Shown piece after piece: positions 1-7,029 of a stretch of 40,505 nucleotides of DNA; position 1 is the first letter of the stretch; each line of letters opens with the position of its first letter. The DNA is from Akkermansiaceae bacterium (GTDB taxonomy: Bacteria > Verrucomicrobiota > Verrucomicrobiia > Verrucomicrobiales > Akkermansiaceae). The translations under genes and the position numbers were made by a program. Under the pieces are notes generated by a model. It searched no databases. It had not been told where the DNA came from and saw only the letters and a program-made list of their open reading frames with translations. The stretch lies in assembly GCA_903934285.1 (NCBI GenBank), contig CAIZNN010000201.1:1-40505 (forward strand). Direction: 5' to 3'.

Positions 1-119
1 GATGGCGGCGTGGTATTCCTTGTTGGATGGCCCCTCGCGGGACGATCCGTCACGACAATAAAGCGAGGCGGTGGCAATCGGGGCGGGGGTGGTTTTGGAT
101 ATGAGGAGCATGGTTGGGT

Positions 120-187
120 GGGGTTGGGGTTGGGGTTGGGGTTGGTCATGGGTCATGGGTCATGGGTCATGAGTCATGAGTCATGGG
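120..187. repeat. G-quadruplex-capable GGGGTT tract followed by TCATGGG heptamers
   Basis: Four runs of GGGG separated by TT occupy 120-141 on the plus strand, a perfect pattern for an intramolecular G-quadruplex. It is followed directly by six heptamers (146-187), four TCATGGG and two TCATGAG. The same heptamer recurs as a 14-copy tract at 4156. No credible gene covers bases 1-472; this tract is the only structure I see there. Confidence 0.8.
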
Positions 188-472
188 GAGAAGCCGCCGT
201 GCGGATGCAGGGCGGCGGGTTCGATGGCACGGAGGTTCAGGTTGCTGAACGTGTGCGGAAAGGGGCGGGCTGTCTGGAATCCGTTCAGTGCGGAATCCAG
301 ATCTGAGCATGGGGCTTTGTGCTGGGGCCTTTATGCTTGGCGCTTCCAATTTGATGGTCTAAACCACGTCCCGTGAACGGACATCGAAGAGCGGCATCCT
401 CATGGGTTGCAACAGGGAGAGGTGGTTCTCCCCGGTGGTTATCACCGGGCTCTGATCGTTAGAAAGCCTCGC

Positions 473-919
473 ATGAAACGATTCCTGCTCATTCTCCCGA
501 TTGTTGCGGCCGGCTACTTCGGCTGGACGCAGTATCGCCAGTCCCAGGTCTGGGACAACCAAGTGCCCGGCCGCATCGAGGCGACCGGTGATGCTGAATG
601 CGCACGAGCCCTGGAAACACGGGCAAGCGGGGTTCAAGTCCAAGGCCAGGGAACTGTCACAAAGATTCTAGCAGACGACAATGAGGGGAGCCGGCATCAA
701 AGGTTCCTTGTCAAACTGCGCTCCGGGCAGACTTTGCTGGTTGCGCACAACATCGACATTGCATCAAGAATCAGTTCCCTCCGGGTGGGAGACACCATCG
801 AATTCAATGGTGAATACGAGTGGAACGCCAAAGGCGGCGTGATCCACTGGACACATCACGACCCTGGTGGCCGCCGTGCTGGCGGGTGGCTGAAACATGC
901 CAACCAAACGTACCAATAA
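473..919 (+). CDS. DUF3465 family exported protein
   Basis: A 148-residue protein of unknown biochemical role. The N terminus (KRFLLILPIVAAGYFGW) is one hydrophobic segment after two basic residues, so it is probably a signal anchor or uncleaved signal peptide placing the rest outside the membrane. The body matches the DUF3465 pattern I know: a QGQGTV start, then DDNEGSRHQRF, LLVAHNID, GEYEWN and GGVIHWTHHDP, ending in GWLKH. The length is normal for the family. The ATG at 473 is chosen because it begins the hydrophobic segment; an in-frame ATG at 407 would add 22 residues without any family likeness. The family's DNA/OB-like fold and ligand are not evident from sequence. It stands alone on the plus strand, so it is not part of the minus-strand cluster beside it. 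Confidence 0.9.
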   Translation: MKRFLLILPIVAAGYFGWTQYRQSQVWDNQVPGRIEATGDAECARALETRASGVQVQGQGTVTKILADDNEGSRHQRFLVKLRSGQTLLVAHNIDIASRISSLRVGDTIEFNGEYEWNAKGGVIHWTHHDPGGRRAGGWLKHANQTYQ

Positions 920-1044
920 GCATTGCTGCCGGGCAATGGCGGAATCGCGCCTGTAACCCCTCCGACATCAGCCGCGTCCGGCGTTGACCCGGACGGCTCC
1001 TATCAAACGCATCGTGCGGCATCACCTGCCATGGGAATTGGAAC

Positions 1045-1073
1045 GCCACGGAGAGGCTTGAACTCCCCGTGGC
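1045..1073. repeat. 29-base hairpin repeat, copy 1
   Basis: An imperfect palindrome with arms GCCACGGAGA and TCCCCGTGGC (one mismatch) around GGCTTGAAC. A second copy at 2051-2079 differs at two loop positions. On the minus strand the loop reads TTCAAGC, resembling a tRNA T-loop, but no other tRNA part is present. The two copies are in the same orientation and bracket the two small genes between them. Confidence 0.75.
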
Positions 1074-1172
1074 GCTGCATGATTGCCGCATAGTGTTGTC
1101 ACCGTGGCAGCAGGATGGCTTGATCACGGCTTGCGGCTGTGCATGGTTTCCGCAATTACATTGCGCTGCCGC

Positions 1173-1427
1173 TCAGTCCGCCGGCGCGAGGAACAGGGCG
1201 GGGACTCCACCGCGGATGACATCCTCCTTGGTGTACCCCGCCTTCCTGTCGGCGGCGGTGAGCTTTTCGAGTCCAGCCTCCTCCATCCCTTTGGTTTTGG
1301 GGCGGTACGCTCCGGTCCAACAGATTTCCAGTGGCGAGTAGCCGTTGCCCTCGGCGTCCTTCTGACAGACGACAAGGCGGTTGGGGGATTCCCGTTGCAG
1401 TTGTTCGATGAGTTCCTTGACAAGCAT
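1173..1427 (-). CDS. Small conserved hypothetical protein
   Basis: An 84-residue protein beginning MLVKELIEQLQ and continuing RLVVCQKDAEGNGYSPLE. I recall short proteins with this opening and the same D-x-EGNGYSPL block from phage and mobile-element genomes, where they are unnamed. There is no signal peptide or membrane segment and no recognisable catalytic motif. It lies between the two 29-base hairpin repeats. It is confidently a gene from its family-like appearance, but its function is unknown. The overlapping frames on both strands are compositionally odd and were left out. Confidence 0.75.
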   Translation of the reverse strand: MLVKELIEQLQRESPNRLVVCQKDAEGNGYSPLEICWTGAYRPKTKGMEEAGLEKLTAADRKAGYTKEDVIRGGVPALFLAPAD

Positions 1428-1625
1428 GATTTCTAACGATGTTGTGCGGTGAGCGGGATGCAGCCGTTCACGCGGGTTTTGTTTTCACAGGCGGCAGTGG
1501 CGGCTGTATCCCGGCCCTGCCCTGATGTGTGATGCGCCAAGGTCGGCTCGGACCTTTGAAAGTGACGCGAGGAAAGGCGCCTGTCTTGTCGTCCGGACAT
1601 TCAGACCCGTGAACGCGGGCAGCAC

Positions 1626-2012
1626 CTACGCGCCTTGAATGATGGCGGGAGTGGTGGGTGCCACGGTGTCGAGCCAGTCGTGGATATGGGCCATGGATGA
1701 GGGGCTGATGAGCCATCCGGGCACTCCGCCGTGAAGGCAAAGACCGGCATGGTGATGGCGTGATTCCCGCAGTGTGGAAAGCCGGTAGCTGGCGATGTAC
1801 TGCCCGAGAACGGGAGCATTGGCCGCAATGGCTGCCTCCTTGGTGCCGACAAAATCATACGAGTGTGGATAACGGGCGTCATAGAACTCAACCAATGACT
1901 CATCATGTCTGTTGGTTAGACACATTTCGGCACCATGTCGTTCGCCCGTGCGGACGAGACGGACAAGGAACGGGAAGCCACAGGCTGCATCAGATATGTA
2001 AGTGGGGGACAT
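1626..2012 (-). CDS. Hypothetical protein
   Basis: A 128-residue protein that I do not recognise by name. The start at 2012 (MSPTYISDAACG) is preferred over an upstream ATG at 2111, because the extra 33 residues are translated from the hairpin-repeat region and look like non-coding sequence. Visible blocks are LVRTGERHG, SLVEFYDARYPHSYDFVG, LGQYIASYRLSTL and LCLHGGVPGWLISPSSM. The last has a His-Gly-Gly and a pattern of aromatic and acidic residues usual for a folded globular domain. There is no membrane segment. It is followed downstream only by the 84-residue gene and preceded by repeats at 2051-2153. Confidence 0.7.
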   Translation of the reverse strand: MSPTYISDAACGFPFLVRLVRTGERHGAEMCLTNRHDESLVEFYDARYPHSYDFVGTKEAAIAANAPVLGQYIASYRLSTLRESRHHHAGLCLHGGVPGWLISPSSMAHIHDWLDTVAPTTPAIIQGA

Positions 2013-2050
2013 GGGAGTGGGGGTTAGTTGGGGTTGGTGTTGGATAGAAT

Positions 2051-2079
2051 GCCACGGAGAGGATCGAACTCCCCGTGGC
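2051..2079. repeat. 29-base hairpin repeat, copy 2
   Basis: Same element as 1045-1073, with the loop triplet CTT replaced by ATC. It again forms arms GCCACGGAGA / TCCCCGTGGC. On the minus strand its loop reads TTCGATC, again a T-loop-like heptamer. Conservation of both arms and the allowed loop change suggest a dispersed repeat rather than a decayed tRNA. Confidence 0.75.
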
Positions 2080-2133
2080 TTGGCTTGACTGGCACGGCTT
2101 CCGAGACACACCGCGAGACGCGGTATGCACGGC

Positions 2134-2153
2134 CTGCGGCTGGGAAGCCGCAG
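2134..2153. repeat. Short GC-rich hairpin (REP-like)
   Basis: A perfect 8-base inverted repeat, CTGCGGCT / AGCCGCAG, around GGGA. It lies 15 bases beyond the stop codon of the AAA+ ATPase gene, so it could act as part of that gene's 3' end. There is no T-tract, so a REP-like dispersed element is an equally good reading. Confidence 0.6.
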
Positions 2154-2167
2154 CTACGGCGCCATGC

Positions 2168-3691
2168 TCAATTCGCCTGGCTTGCGATGCGGCGACCGTT
2201 GCGGGACGCGGTGGTAGGTGCGGTGTGGCTGGCAGCCTCGCGGGCGCGGCCCTTGGCCCAATGGCGCAGGGCTGCTATCTGGCCGTCCATGAGCTGCGCC
2301 AGCGGCACTGTATGGGTCATGGCTTCCAGTATGTCTTTGGCCTTGGGTTCCCGGCCTTCGGCATACGCCTCGTGCAGGGCATCAATGAACACCGCCTCAA
2401 TCTCGGCACCGGTGAACTGCTCGCAGGCGCGGGACAGGACCACCGTATCGAAGTCGGTGGGCTTGCGGCCGTGGCGCTTGATGACGATGTCCCAGATCTG
2501 CGCCCGCTCCTGGCTATCGGGCAGATCGACGAAGAACATTTCGTCGAACCGTCCCTTGCGCAGGAATTCGGGCGGGAGTTTGGAAACATCGTTGGCGGTC
2601 GCCACCACAAACACCGGCTTTTCCTTTTCCTGCATCCAGCTCAGGAACGAGCCGAACACGCGGGAGGAGGTGCCGCCATCTGTGGATCCGCTGGACTTGC
2701 TGCCGGAGAAACCCTTTTCGATTTCATCAATCCACAGGACGCAGGGCGCGATGGCCTCGGCAGTCTGGATGACGGATCGTAGGTTGGCTTCCGACTGCCC
2801 GACGATGCCGCCGAACACACAGCCCATGTCGAGGCGCAGCAGCGGCAGGCCGAACGCCCCGGCGGTGGCCTTGGCGGTCAGGGACTTGCCGGTGCCGGGG
2901 ATGCCGACAATTAAGAGCCCCTTGGGGGCGGGCAGACCGTAGGCTTTGGCAGAGGCGCTGAAGGCCCCGCCGCGGCCCTGCAGCCATTCCTTCAACAGGC
3001 CCAGGCCGCCGATGTCGTCGAGGCCGGTGGTGGCGGCCACAACTTCCACCAGGCCGTTGCGCTTCAAGGTGTGGGCCTTTTCGCGGGCAATGATGCGGTG
3101 GTCGATGCCATTGGTTTCGACGACTGATAGGGCGAACGCATTTTCCGCCTCGGTGGTGGTGAGACCCAGCGCGCTTTGCAACGCACCTTCCCTAATGGCT
3201 TCGTGGGGCGCCTTGAGCTTGGCGGATTTCAATATGCCATCAAGGACCGTGCCCAGTTGGGTGGCGTCGGGCAGACTGAAATCAACATGGGTGATTTCGT
3301 GTTCGAGTTCGGGTGGGAGTTTGAGACGGCAGCCAAGCAGGATGAGTGCGTGGCCGTTGGCCTTGGCGATGCGCAGGATGTCTTTGATTCGGCGCACCAA
3401 CATGGGGTCTGTTTGATCCAAGTGGAGTTGCAAGTCACGCAACAACACGACGTGGCGCGGGGAGTCGGTGGCGAAGATCCCGTCGAGAAGTTGCAAGACT
3501 TCAAGTGGATCGGCGCATTGGGTGACGCGGCCTTCCTGGGTGTCGACCAAGCCCTCGGTGGAGGACCAGGCGTGAAGACGGCGCTTGAGGGAGGTGCAGG
3601 CAGAGGCGATTTCGGCTTCGGCGCGTGCTTCCTCGGAACTGATGACGGCGAGGCCGGGGTATCCGGCACGCAAGTAGGTTGTTAGGTTCAT
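2168..3691 (-). CDS. Ycf46-like AAA+ ATPase
   Basis: A 507-residue cytoplasmic ATPase. The N-terminal half (about 1-215) matches the Ycf46 pattern: YPGLAVISSEEARAEAEI, then a degenerate ATPase-like fold with VVLLRDLQLHL and LILLGCRLKLPPELEHEI. The C-terminal half is a full AAA+ module. It has Walker A GIPGTGKS near residue 264, Walker B LWIDEIEKG near 320, sensor 1 VVATAND, arginine-finger RKGRFDEMFF and a small-lid helix with GAEIEAVF. Ycf46 proteins occur in plastids, cyanobacteria and scattered bacteria with poorly defined roles. The start at 3691 (MNLTTYLRAGYPG) fits the family; the longer frame up to 3817 would run through an AGAAGAC repeat. It is transcribed after the DUF1257, DUF2997 and 92-residue genes, and I infer that it acts with them. 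Confidence 0.9.
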   Translation of the reverse strand: MNLTTYLRAGYPGLAVISSEEARAEAEIASACTSLKRRLHAWSSTEGLVDTQEGRVTQCADPLEVLQLLDGIFATDSPRHVVLLRDLQLHLDQTDPMLVRRIKDILRIAKANGHALILLGCRLKLPPELEHEITHVDFSLPDATQLGTVLDGILKSAKLKAPHEAIREGALQSALGLTTTEAENAFALSVVETNGIDHRIIAREKAHTLKRNGLVEVVAATTGLDDIGGLGLLKEWLQGRGGAFSASAKAYGLPAPKGLLIVGIPGTGKSLTAKATAGAFGLPLLRLDMGCVFGGIVGQSEANLRSVIQTAEAIAPCVLWIDEIEKGFSGSKSSGSTDGGTSSRVFGSFLSWMQEKEKPVFVVATANDVSKLPPEFLRKGRFDEMFFVDLPDSQERAQIWDIVIKRHGRKPTDFDTVVLSRACEQFTGAEIEAVFIDALHEAYAEGREPKAKDILEAMTHTVPLAQLMDGQIAALRHWAKGRAREAASHTAPTTASRNGRRIASQAN

Positions 3692-3748
3692 GATCTTGGG
3701 ATTGGGGGGTATTCGTTGGTTGTTTGTTTGTTTGGTTAATGGTTGGAT

Positions 3749-3875
3749 CAAGACAGAAGACTTGGAGACGGAAGACAGAAGACTGGAAGAAGAGTGAAAG
3801 GGGAGCGCGTGGCACATCTCTTTCTCTCCGATCTTCTGTCTTCTGTCTTGGAGCGCGGCGGTCTTCTGTCTTTCT
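3749..3875. repeat. Inverted AGACAGAAGAC / GTCTTCTGTCT repeats
   Basis: Copies of AGACAGAAGAC-like sequence at about 3750-3783 face complementary TCTTCTGTCT copies at about 3831-3872. The leader of the ATPase gene could therefore fold into a long stem. Related purine-rich units (AAGACACAAGACTTGAAGAC) occur at 4945-4975 in front of the DUF1257 gene. Confidence 0.7.
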
Positions 3876-3880
3876 CCGGG

Positions 3881-4159
3881 TTAGAGGTTGGGTAGTGTGT
3901 TGGTGGGGATCGGCGGCTCCGGGTTGGGAGGGCCGAGGTTGGTGCGTTCCCAGACGAGGCATGCCTCACGGGAAGGATCGGATAGCAGGAGCTTGCCGGT
4001 GGAGGCGCAGCGGACTTTCCATTCCTGTGACTTCTCACAGAAGAGGATCACCGTGGCCCGGACGATTTTCAGTCGCCCGAGCGCATGGAGATCAATCGCT
4101 TCGGTGTAGAGGCAGTCGATGAGACCGCCGGGGTTGAATCGGAGGGTGGCGTTAGTCAT
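3881..4159 (-). CDS. Conserved hypothetical protein of the Ycf46/Ycf35 cluster
   Basis: A 92-residue protein beginning MTNATLRFNPGGLIDCLYTEAI. It continues with a LHALGRLKIVRAT block, then VILFCEKSQEWKVRC and a Pro-rich tail from about residue 78. I recall unnamed proteins with this YTEAIDL...GRLxIxRAT layout beside DUF1257/DUF2997 genes. There are no catalytic motifs or membrane segments; it looks like a small beta-rich domain. Its start codon lies inside the last unit of the 14-copy heptamer tract, so that tract is its whole proximal leader. It is co-oriented with the ATPase downstream and DUF2997 upstream. The Pro-rich tail may be less conserved. Confidence 0.75.
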   Translation of the reverse strand: MTNATLRFNPGGLIDCLYTEAIDLHALGRLKIVRATVILFCEKSQEWKVRCASTGKLLLSDPSREACLVWERTNLGPPNPEPPIPTNTLPNL

Positions 4160-4253
4160 GGGTCATGGGTCATGGGTCATGGGTCATGGGTCATGGGTCA
4201 TGGGTCATGGGTCATGGGTCATGGGTCATGGGTCATGGGTCATGGGTCATGGG
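4156..4253. repeat. 14 perfect tandem copies of TCATGGG
   Basis: Ninety-eight bases made of exactly 14 TCATGGG heptamers. On the minus strand each unit reads CCCATGA. Every unit therefore presents an ATG, and read from any of these, the frame is ATG ACC CAT GAC CCA TGA. The first unit supplies the start codon of the 92-residue gene. Copy number is likely to vary by slippage. Confidence 0.95.
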
Positions 4254-4312
4254 TGAAGAGCAGGCATGAAGCGGGCGTCTTTGCGGACGACCCGGCTTCA
4301 TGCCGTGGTGAT

Positions 4313-4513
4313 TCATTCGCCGCCGAGTTGTTGGCGGTTGTTCTGTTGGTTGTTCTGACGCCAGAAGTCAGGCTTGCGGGTGCGCGCACGGGGTTTGCCC
4401 AACGCGTCCTCAATGGCCTTGGTGGCGGCTTCACAGCCTTTGCCTTGGAATCCCTCGGCCTCGACGGTGATCTCCCCAAATGGGGAAACCCTAACTTGGA
4501 TGCGGCGGCTCAT
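4313..4513 (-). CDS. DUF2997 protein
   Basis: A 66-residue protein matching DUF2997. It opens MSRRIQVRVSPFGEITVEAE, followed by the hallmark GFQGKGCEAATKAIEDALG. The family is known to me as a short partner of DUF1257 genes; no activity is established to my knowledge. The conserved GKGC segment puts one cysteine at about residue 32. The C-terminal 20 residues are Asn/Gln-rich and probably disordered. The start at 4513 overlaps the stop of the DUF1257 gene by the four bases ATGA, so the two are translationally coupled, with DUF1257 translated first. Confidence 0.88.
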   Translation of the reverse strand: MSRRIQVRVSPFGEITVEAEGFQGKGCEAATKAIEDALGKPRARTRKPDFWRQNNQQNNRQQLGGE

Positions 4514-4899
4514 AGCGCACCTCCTTCCAATGTCAGCAGGATCGAGCCATCAGCTTCGACACGCCGGGTGCTGCGGAGTCCGCGCAAGCGGGCCTCGCGG
4601 ATGGTCTTGTGGACGCCGTAGGATTGCAGCAGGCGGCCGTAGCCAATGCCGACCTCCTTGGCGACGTGACCATCCCACCAGTCGGTGGTCAGGCCGTAGG
4701 TTCCGTCGTTTTCCTTCGCGGGTTCGACGGCGATGTCATAGGGGCCTTTAAGCTTGATCACATGCGCTGCCTTGCGGGCAACGCCTGCGTAGCCCCGGCA
4801 TGTGGAGTTCTGGACAATCTTGAGGCCGAGTTCGGTGCACGCGTCATGCAGTGCATCGAGGTCTTTGATTTGAGTCTGGATGGTGGTGAAGTGAGACAT
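4510..4899 (-). CDS. Ycf35-like DUF1257 protein
   Basis: A 129-residue protein with the DUF1257 signature from the first residue: MSHFTTIQTQIKDLDALHDA, then a CRGYAG motif, VIKLKGPYDIAV and WWDGHVAKEVG. The C terminus carries a block of basic residues (REARLRGLRSTRRVEADGS). Ycf35 is the plastid name for this family; its role is undefined. The start at 4899 is fixed by the family's MSHFTTI opening; the 24-residue extension to 4971 is translated leader. It is the first gene of a coupled pair with DUF2997. Its leader holds the AAGACACAAGAC repeats and, further up, the TTTCAGG tract. Confidence 0.92.
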   Translation of the reverse strand: MSHFTTIQTQIKDLDALHDACTELGLKIVQNSTCRGYAGVARKAAHVIKLKGPYDIAVEPAKENDGTYGLTTDWWDGHVAKEVGIGYGRLLQSYGVHKTIREARLRGLRSTRRVEADGSILLTLEGGAL

Positions 4900-4941
4900 G
4901 GTGATTTTTAATTTTTGATGTTGAATTTTGGATGTTGGATT

Positions 4942-4975
4942 GAAGACCCAAGACACAAGACTTGAAGACACAAGA
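4942..4975. repeat. Purine-rich GAAGAC/CAAGAC repeats
   Basis: Degenerate copies of a GAAGACMCAAGAC unit (GAAGACCCAAGACACAAGAC and onward) lie just upstream of the DUF1257 start. They belong to the same family as the AGAAGAC inverted repeats at 3749-3875. Confidence 0.5.
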
Positions 4976-5037
4976 GTAGAGGAAGAGGCGCATTAGCACG
5001 GATCGTGGGTTCTTCTCTTGCGCCTGCTTGCGTGGCG

Positions 5038-5093
5038 TTTCAGGTTTCAGGTTTCAGGTTTCAGGTTTCAGGTTTCAGGTTTCAGGTTTCAGG
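5038..5093. repeat. 8 perfect tandem copies of TTTCAGG
   Basis: Fifty-six bases of eight TTTCAGG heptamers, followed by a decayed unit TTTCGGT. It sits between the terminator after the metallopeptidase gene and the DUF1257 leader. It has the same unit length (7) as the TCATGGG tract but an unrelated sequence. Apart from this tract, the purine-rich repeats and the terminator, I see nothing else in 4900-5246. Confidence 0.95.
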
Positions 5094-5181
5094 TTTCGGT
5101 TGGCAGTGTGAGGAGATATGCGTAATGGGTGATAATTGAATGGCTTGGTTGGGTAAGGGGTATGCTCGCGGAATGGGCACG

Positions 5182-5214
5182 AAAAAGCCCGCCGGGGTTG
5201 TGGCCGGGCGGGCT
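5182..5214 (-). terminator. Intrinsic terminator after the metallopeptidase gene
   Basis: On the minus strand AGCCCGCC pairs with GGCGGGCT, followed by TTTTTC. It begins 33 bases past the stop codon at 5247. The stem, loop and T-tract are all present. Confidence 0.8.
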
Positions 5215-5246
5215 GGGGAGAAGCGGGTGGGTTAGGCGCGGGCTGG

Positions 5247-5813
5247 CTAGAGGGCACCTGATGAAATGCTCTTGGCCAGCCATTTCACGAACTGCCATTT
5301 GCGGACAACCCGCGGCTTGTCGGCCAGGCGGACTGGCAGGCGGCCCTTGTGGCGGAGGTAGTAATGGAAGACCTCTGCGAAATCCTCACAGGGCATGGTG
5401 GCGGCGTATTCGGTAAGGTGGCGGTCGGGATCGTAGTCATGTACAGCATCCGCAGACTCGTATGGTCCACCGAAGTCGCGGACAAAGCGCTTGGTGTCCA
5501 TCAGGCCATCGTGACGGTCGGCCACAGCATGCGCCCATTCATGGCGCAGTACGTCGGTCAACCGCGTGTGCCTGCCGGAAATTAGATCGGATAGCTGGGC
5601 ACCGGTGATGGCCGGGATGTAGATGTGGTTCAGATACCAGCCGTAGCAGCGCCACGAGGCCGCCATCCAATACACATTAACCTTGTTGATCCGGTCACTC
5701 CAGAACCCGAGATTATATAACTCGCGGGTGACTTGGTCGTTGGCCCGGCAGACATCCTGATAGGTGATGACATGCCGCCGGAGCTGGCGTGCTGCTTGTT
5801 GCTGGTGTGGCAT
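5247..5813 (-). CDS. Putative zinc metallopeptidase
   Basis: A 188-residue protein with a zincin signature HEWAHAVADRHDG starting at residue 91. Two histidines and the glutamate of HExxH are all present. A later acidic block, CEDFAEVFHYYLRH, can provide the third ligand, as in putative metallopeptidases with an EDFAE motif. The region before HExxH has YLNHIYIPAITG, a strand typical of the edge of such folds. There is no signal peptide or membrane segment, so it is probably cytoplasmic. The substrate is unknown. It has its own terminator at 5182-5214 and follows the DUF3150 gene by 84 bases. Similar short HEWAH proteins occur in phage- and plasmid-like clusters. Confidence 0.8.
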   Translation of the reverse strand: MPHQQQAARQLRRHVITYQDVCRANDQVTRELYNLGFWSDRINKVNVYWMAASWRCYGWYLNHIYIPAITGAQLSDLISGRHTRLTDVLRHEWAHAVADRHDGLMDTKRFVRDFGGPYESADAVHDYDPDRHLTEYAATMPCEDFAEVFHYYLRHKGRLPVRLADKPRVVRKWQFVKWLAKSISSGAL

Positions 5814-5897
5814 GGTGTCGAATATCTTGCAGGGATGTTGGAGAACTCCCGCCGGAAGGCAAGCCGCCAGCGGGAGTCTTTGTTTTTCCTTATTGAT

Positions 5898-6920
5898 TCA
5901 ACTGACAGCAGCCAGCTTGCGTGTGCCCATCTGGCCGAAGCGGGCCAGCACCTCGCGCGCATCACTGCGGGCAAGCTGCACGGCATTCTCACGCAGGCGT
6001 GACAGCCCCTCGGTGAGGCTGGTCATGGCCCCGCTGTCGTTGCGGTAGTCCTCGGCACTGCGGGTGAGCAGGTCGCGGCGGAACCGTTCCAAGGTCGCCT
6101 CCAGCTGTTGGTCACCGGCAAAGTTGAGGGACCGGAAACTGTCGATGAACGTGGCGAGACGGTTGAGAGTCCGCTGGTGGACACCATTCTCAGATCCGTC
6201 GATGGTGGCCAGCACCTCGCTGGCGAGCCTGGCGGTCTCCTCACGCATTGTGGCCACACTTTCGCGGATGAACCCGTCGAGGTCGGCTTGCAGGCGTCTG
6301 GAGGCATCCTCGGCGATGCGGCGACGGTCGTCCGCCACCTCGATTTCCGCCATACCCTCAACCACCTCCAGCCGGATGCTGTCGGGGGCCGCAATCTGGA
6401 ACAAGCGGGTCTCGAAGGCGAAGCGCTTCGGGATTTCACCTACTGGCGGGAACGACTGCTCGATGGTGGCGATCAAATGTTCGGCGCTGCCGTTCATGTG
6501 CCGGGCCGCTTCCCGCCATTCCGCCATGGCACTTTCGCGCAGCGGGCCGTAGCCAGCCACAAAGTCCAGCGTGGCATCGCGGAATTCATCGCGGAGCTTG
6601 TCGAGCTTGTCGGTGAGATCGGCCAGACGCGGGTTGGGGACGAAGCGGCCGATACCTCCCAGGAACGGGAAGCTGGAGCTTTCAACGGTGGCTTGGACGC
6701 GGGATTCAATCAGGGCGAATGCCTGGAGGGCATCACGCGGGATCAGGCGTTTGTGGCCGAGTTGGATAAGCCGGTCGCTGACATGTGCGGGATCAAGCCC
6801 GAGGTCTTCGGGGTTGAGACGTTTGCAACCGCGCCAGTAACGGACGGATGTTGCGACAAGGACACCCCGGCGGCACACGGCGTCGAGGAGGGATTGGTTG
6901 TTCGAGTTGTTGGGATTCAT
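5898..6920 (-). CDS. DUF3150 family protein
   Basis: A 340-residue, mostly helical protein. The N-terminal half fits DUF3150 closely: SVRYWRGCKRLNPEDLGL, then a LIQLGHKRLIPRDALQAF block, FLGGIGRFVP and a helix with LDKLRDEFRDATLDFVAGY. The second half is long amphipathic helix rich in Arg, Glu and Asp, likely coiled coil, ending in LARFGQMGTRKLAAVS. DUF3150 genes are found near CobS-like AAA ATPases in phages and plasmids. Here the nearest ATPase is Ycf46-like, so partnership with it is an inference. No catalytic residues are evident. The upstream gene (nuclease) ends with a terminator, so this gene probably has its own promoter. Confidence 0.87.
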   Translation of the reverse strand: MNPNNSNNQSLLDAVCRRGVLVATSVRYWRGCKRLNPEDLGLDPAHVSDRLIQLGHKRLIPRDALQAFALIESRVQATVESSSFPFLGGIGRFVPNPRLADLTDKLDKLRDEFRDATLDFVAGYGPLRESAMAEWREAARHMNGSAEHLIATIEQSFPPVGEIPKRFAFETRLFQIAAPDSIRLEVVEGMAEIEVADDRRRIAEDASRRLQADLDGFIRESVATMREETARLASEVLATIDGSENGVHQRTLNRLATFIDSFRSLNFAGDQQLEATLERFRRDLLTRSAEDYRNDSGAMTSLTEGLSRLRENAVQLARSDAREVLARFGQMGTRKLAAVS

Positions 6921-6967
6921 GATATGTTATGGCTGTTGGGGTTGGGGTTGTTGTTTGTTTTTCAGGG

Positions 6968-7010
6968 GAAAAGGAGACGCCCGCCAGATCATGAGGACCG
7001 GGGCGGGCGT
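6968..7010 (-). terminator. Intrinsic terminator after the PD-(D/E)XK nuclease gene
   Basis: On the minus strand ACGCCCGCC pairs perfectly with GGCGGGCGT across a 16-base loop, followed by CTCCTTTTCC. It lies 20 bases past the stop codon at 7030. The loop is long and the T-tract is interrupted, so it may be a weaker terminator. Confidence 0.6.
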
Positions 7011-7029
7011 TGGGTGTGCCGTGTGCTCA

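Noticed and set aside
10-306. Plus-strand ORF of 98 residues at the left edge
   Set aside because: It is translated through GGGGTT and TCATGGG repeats (LGLGLGL, SWVMSHES) and has no protein-like pattern.
1045-1073. tRNA 3' end or attachment-site remnant
   Set aside because: The loop resembles a T-loop, but the stem is one continuous palindrome, there is no CCA and no other tRNA arm, and no integrase lies nearby.
2028-2942. Plus-strand frame of 304 residues antisense to the AAA+ ATPase
   Set aside because: The minus frame contains Walker A, Walker B and the Ycf46 N terminus; the plus frame is an open shadow typical of GC-rich DNA.
4156-4253. CRISPR array or short direct-repeat array
   Set aside because: The unit is 7 bases with no spacers, and no cas gene other than a generic Cas4-like nuclease is present.
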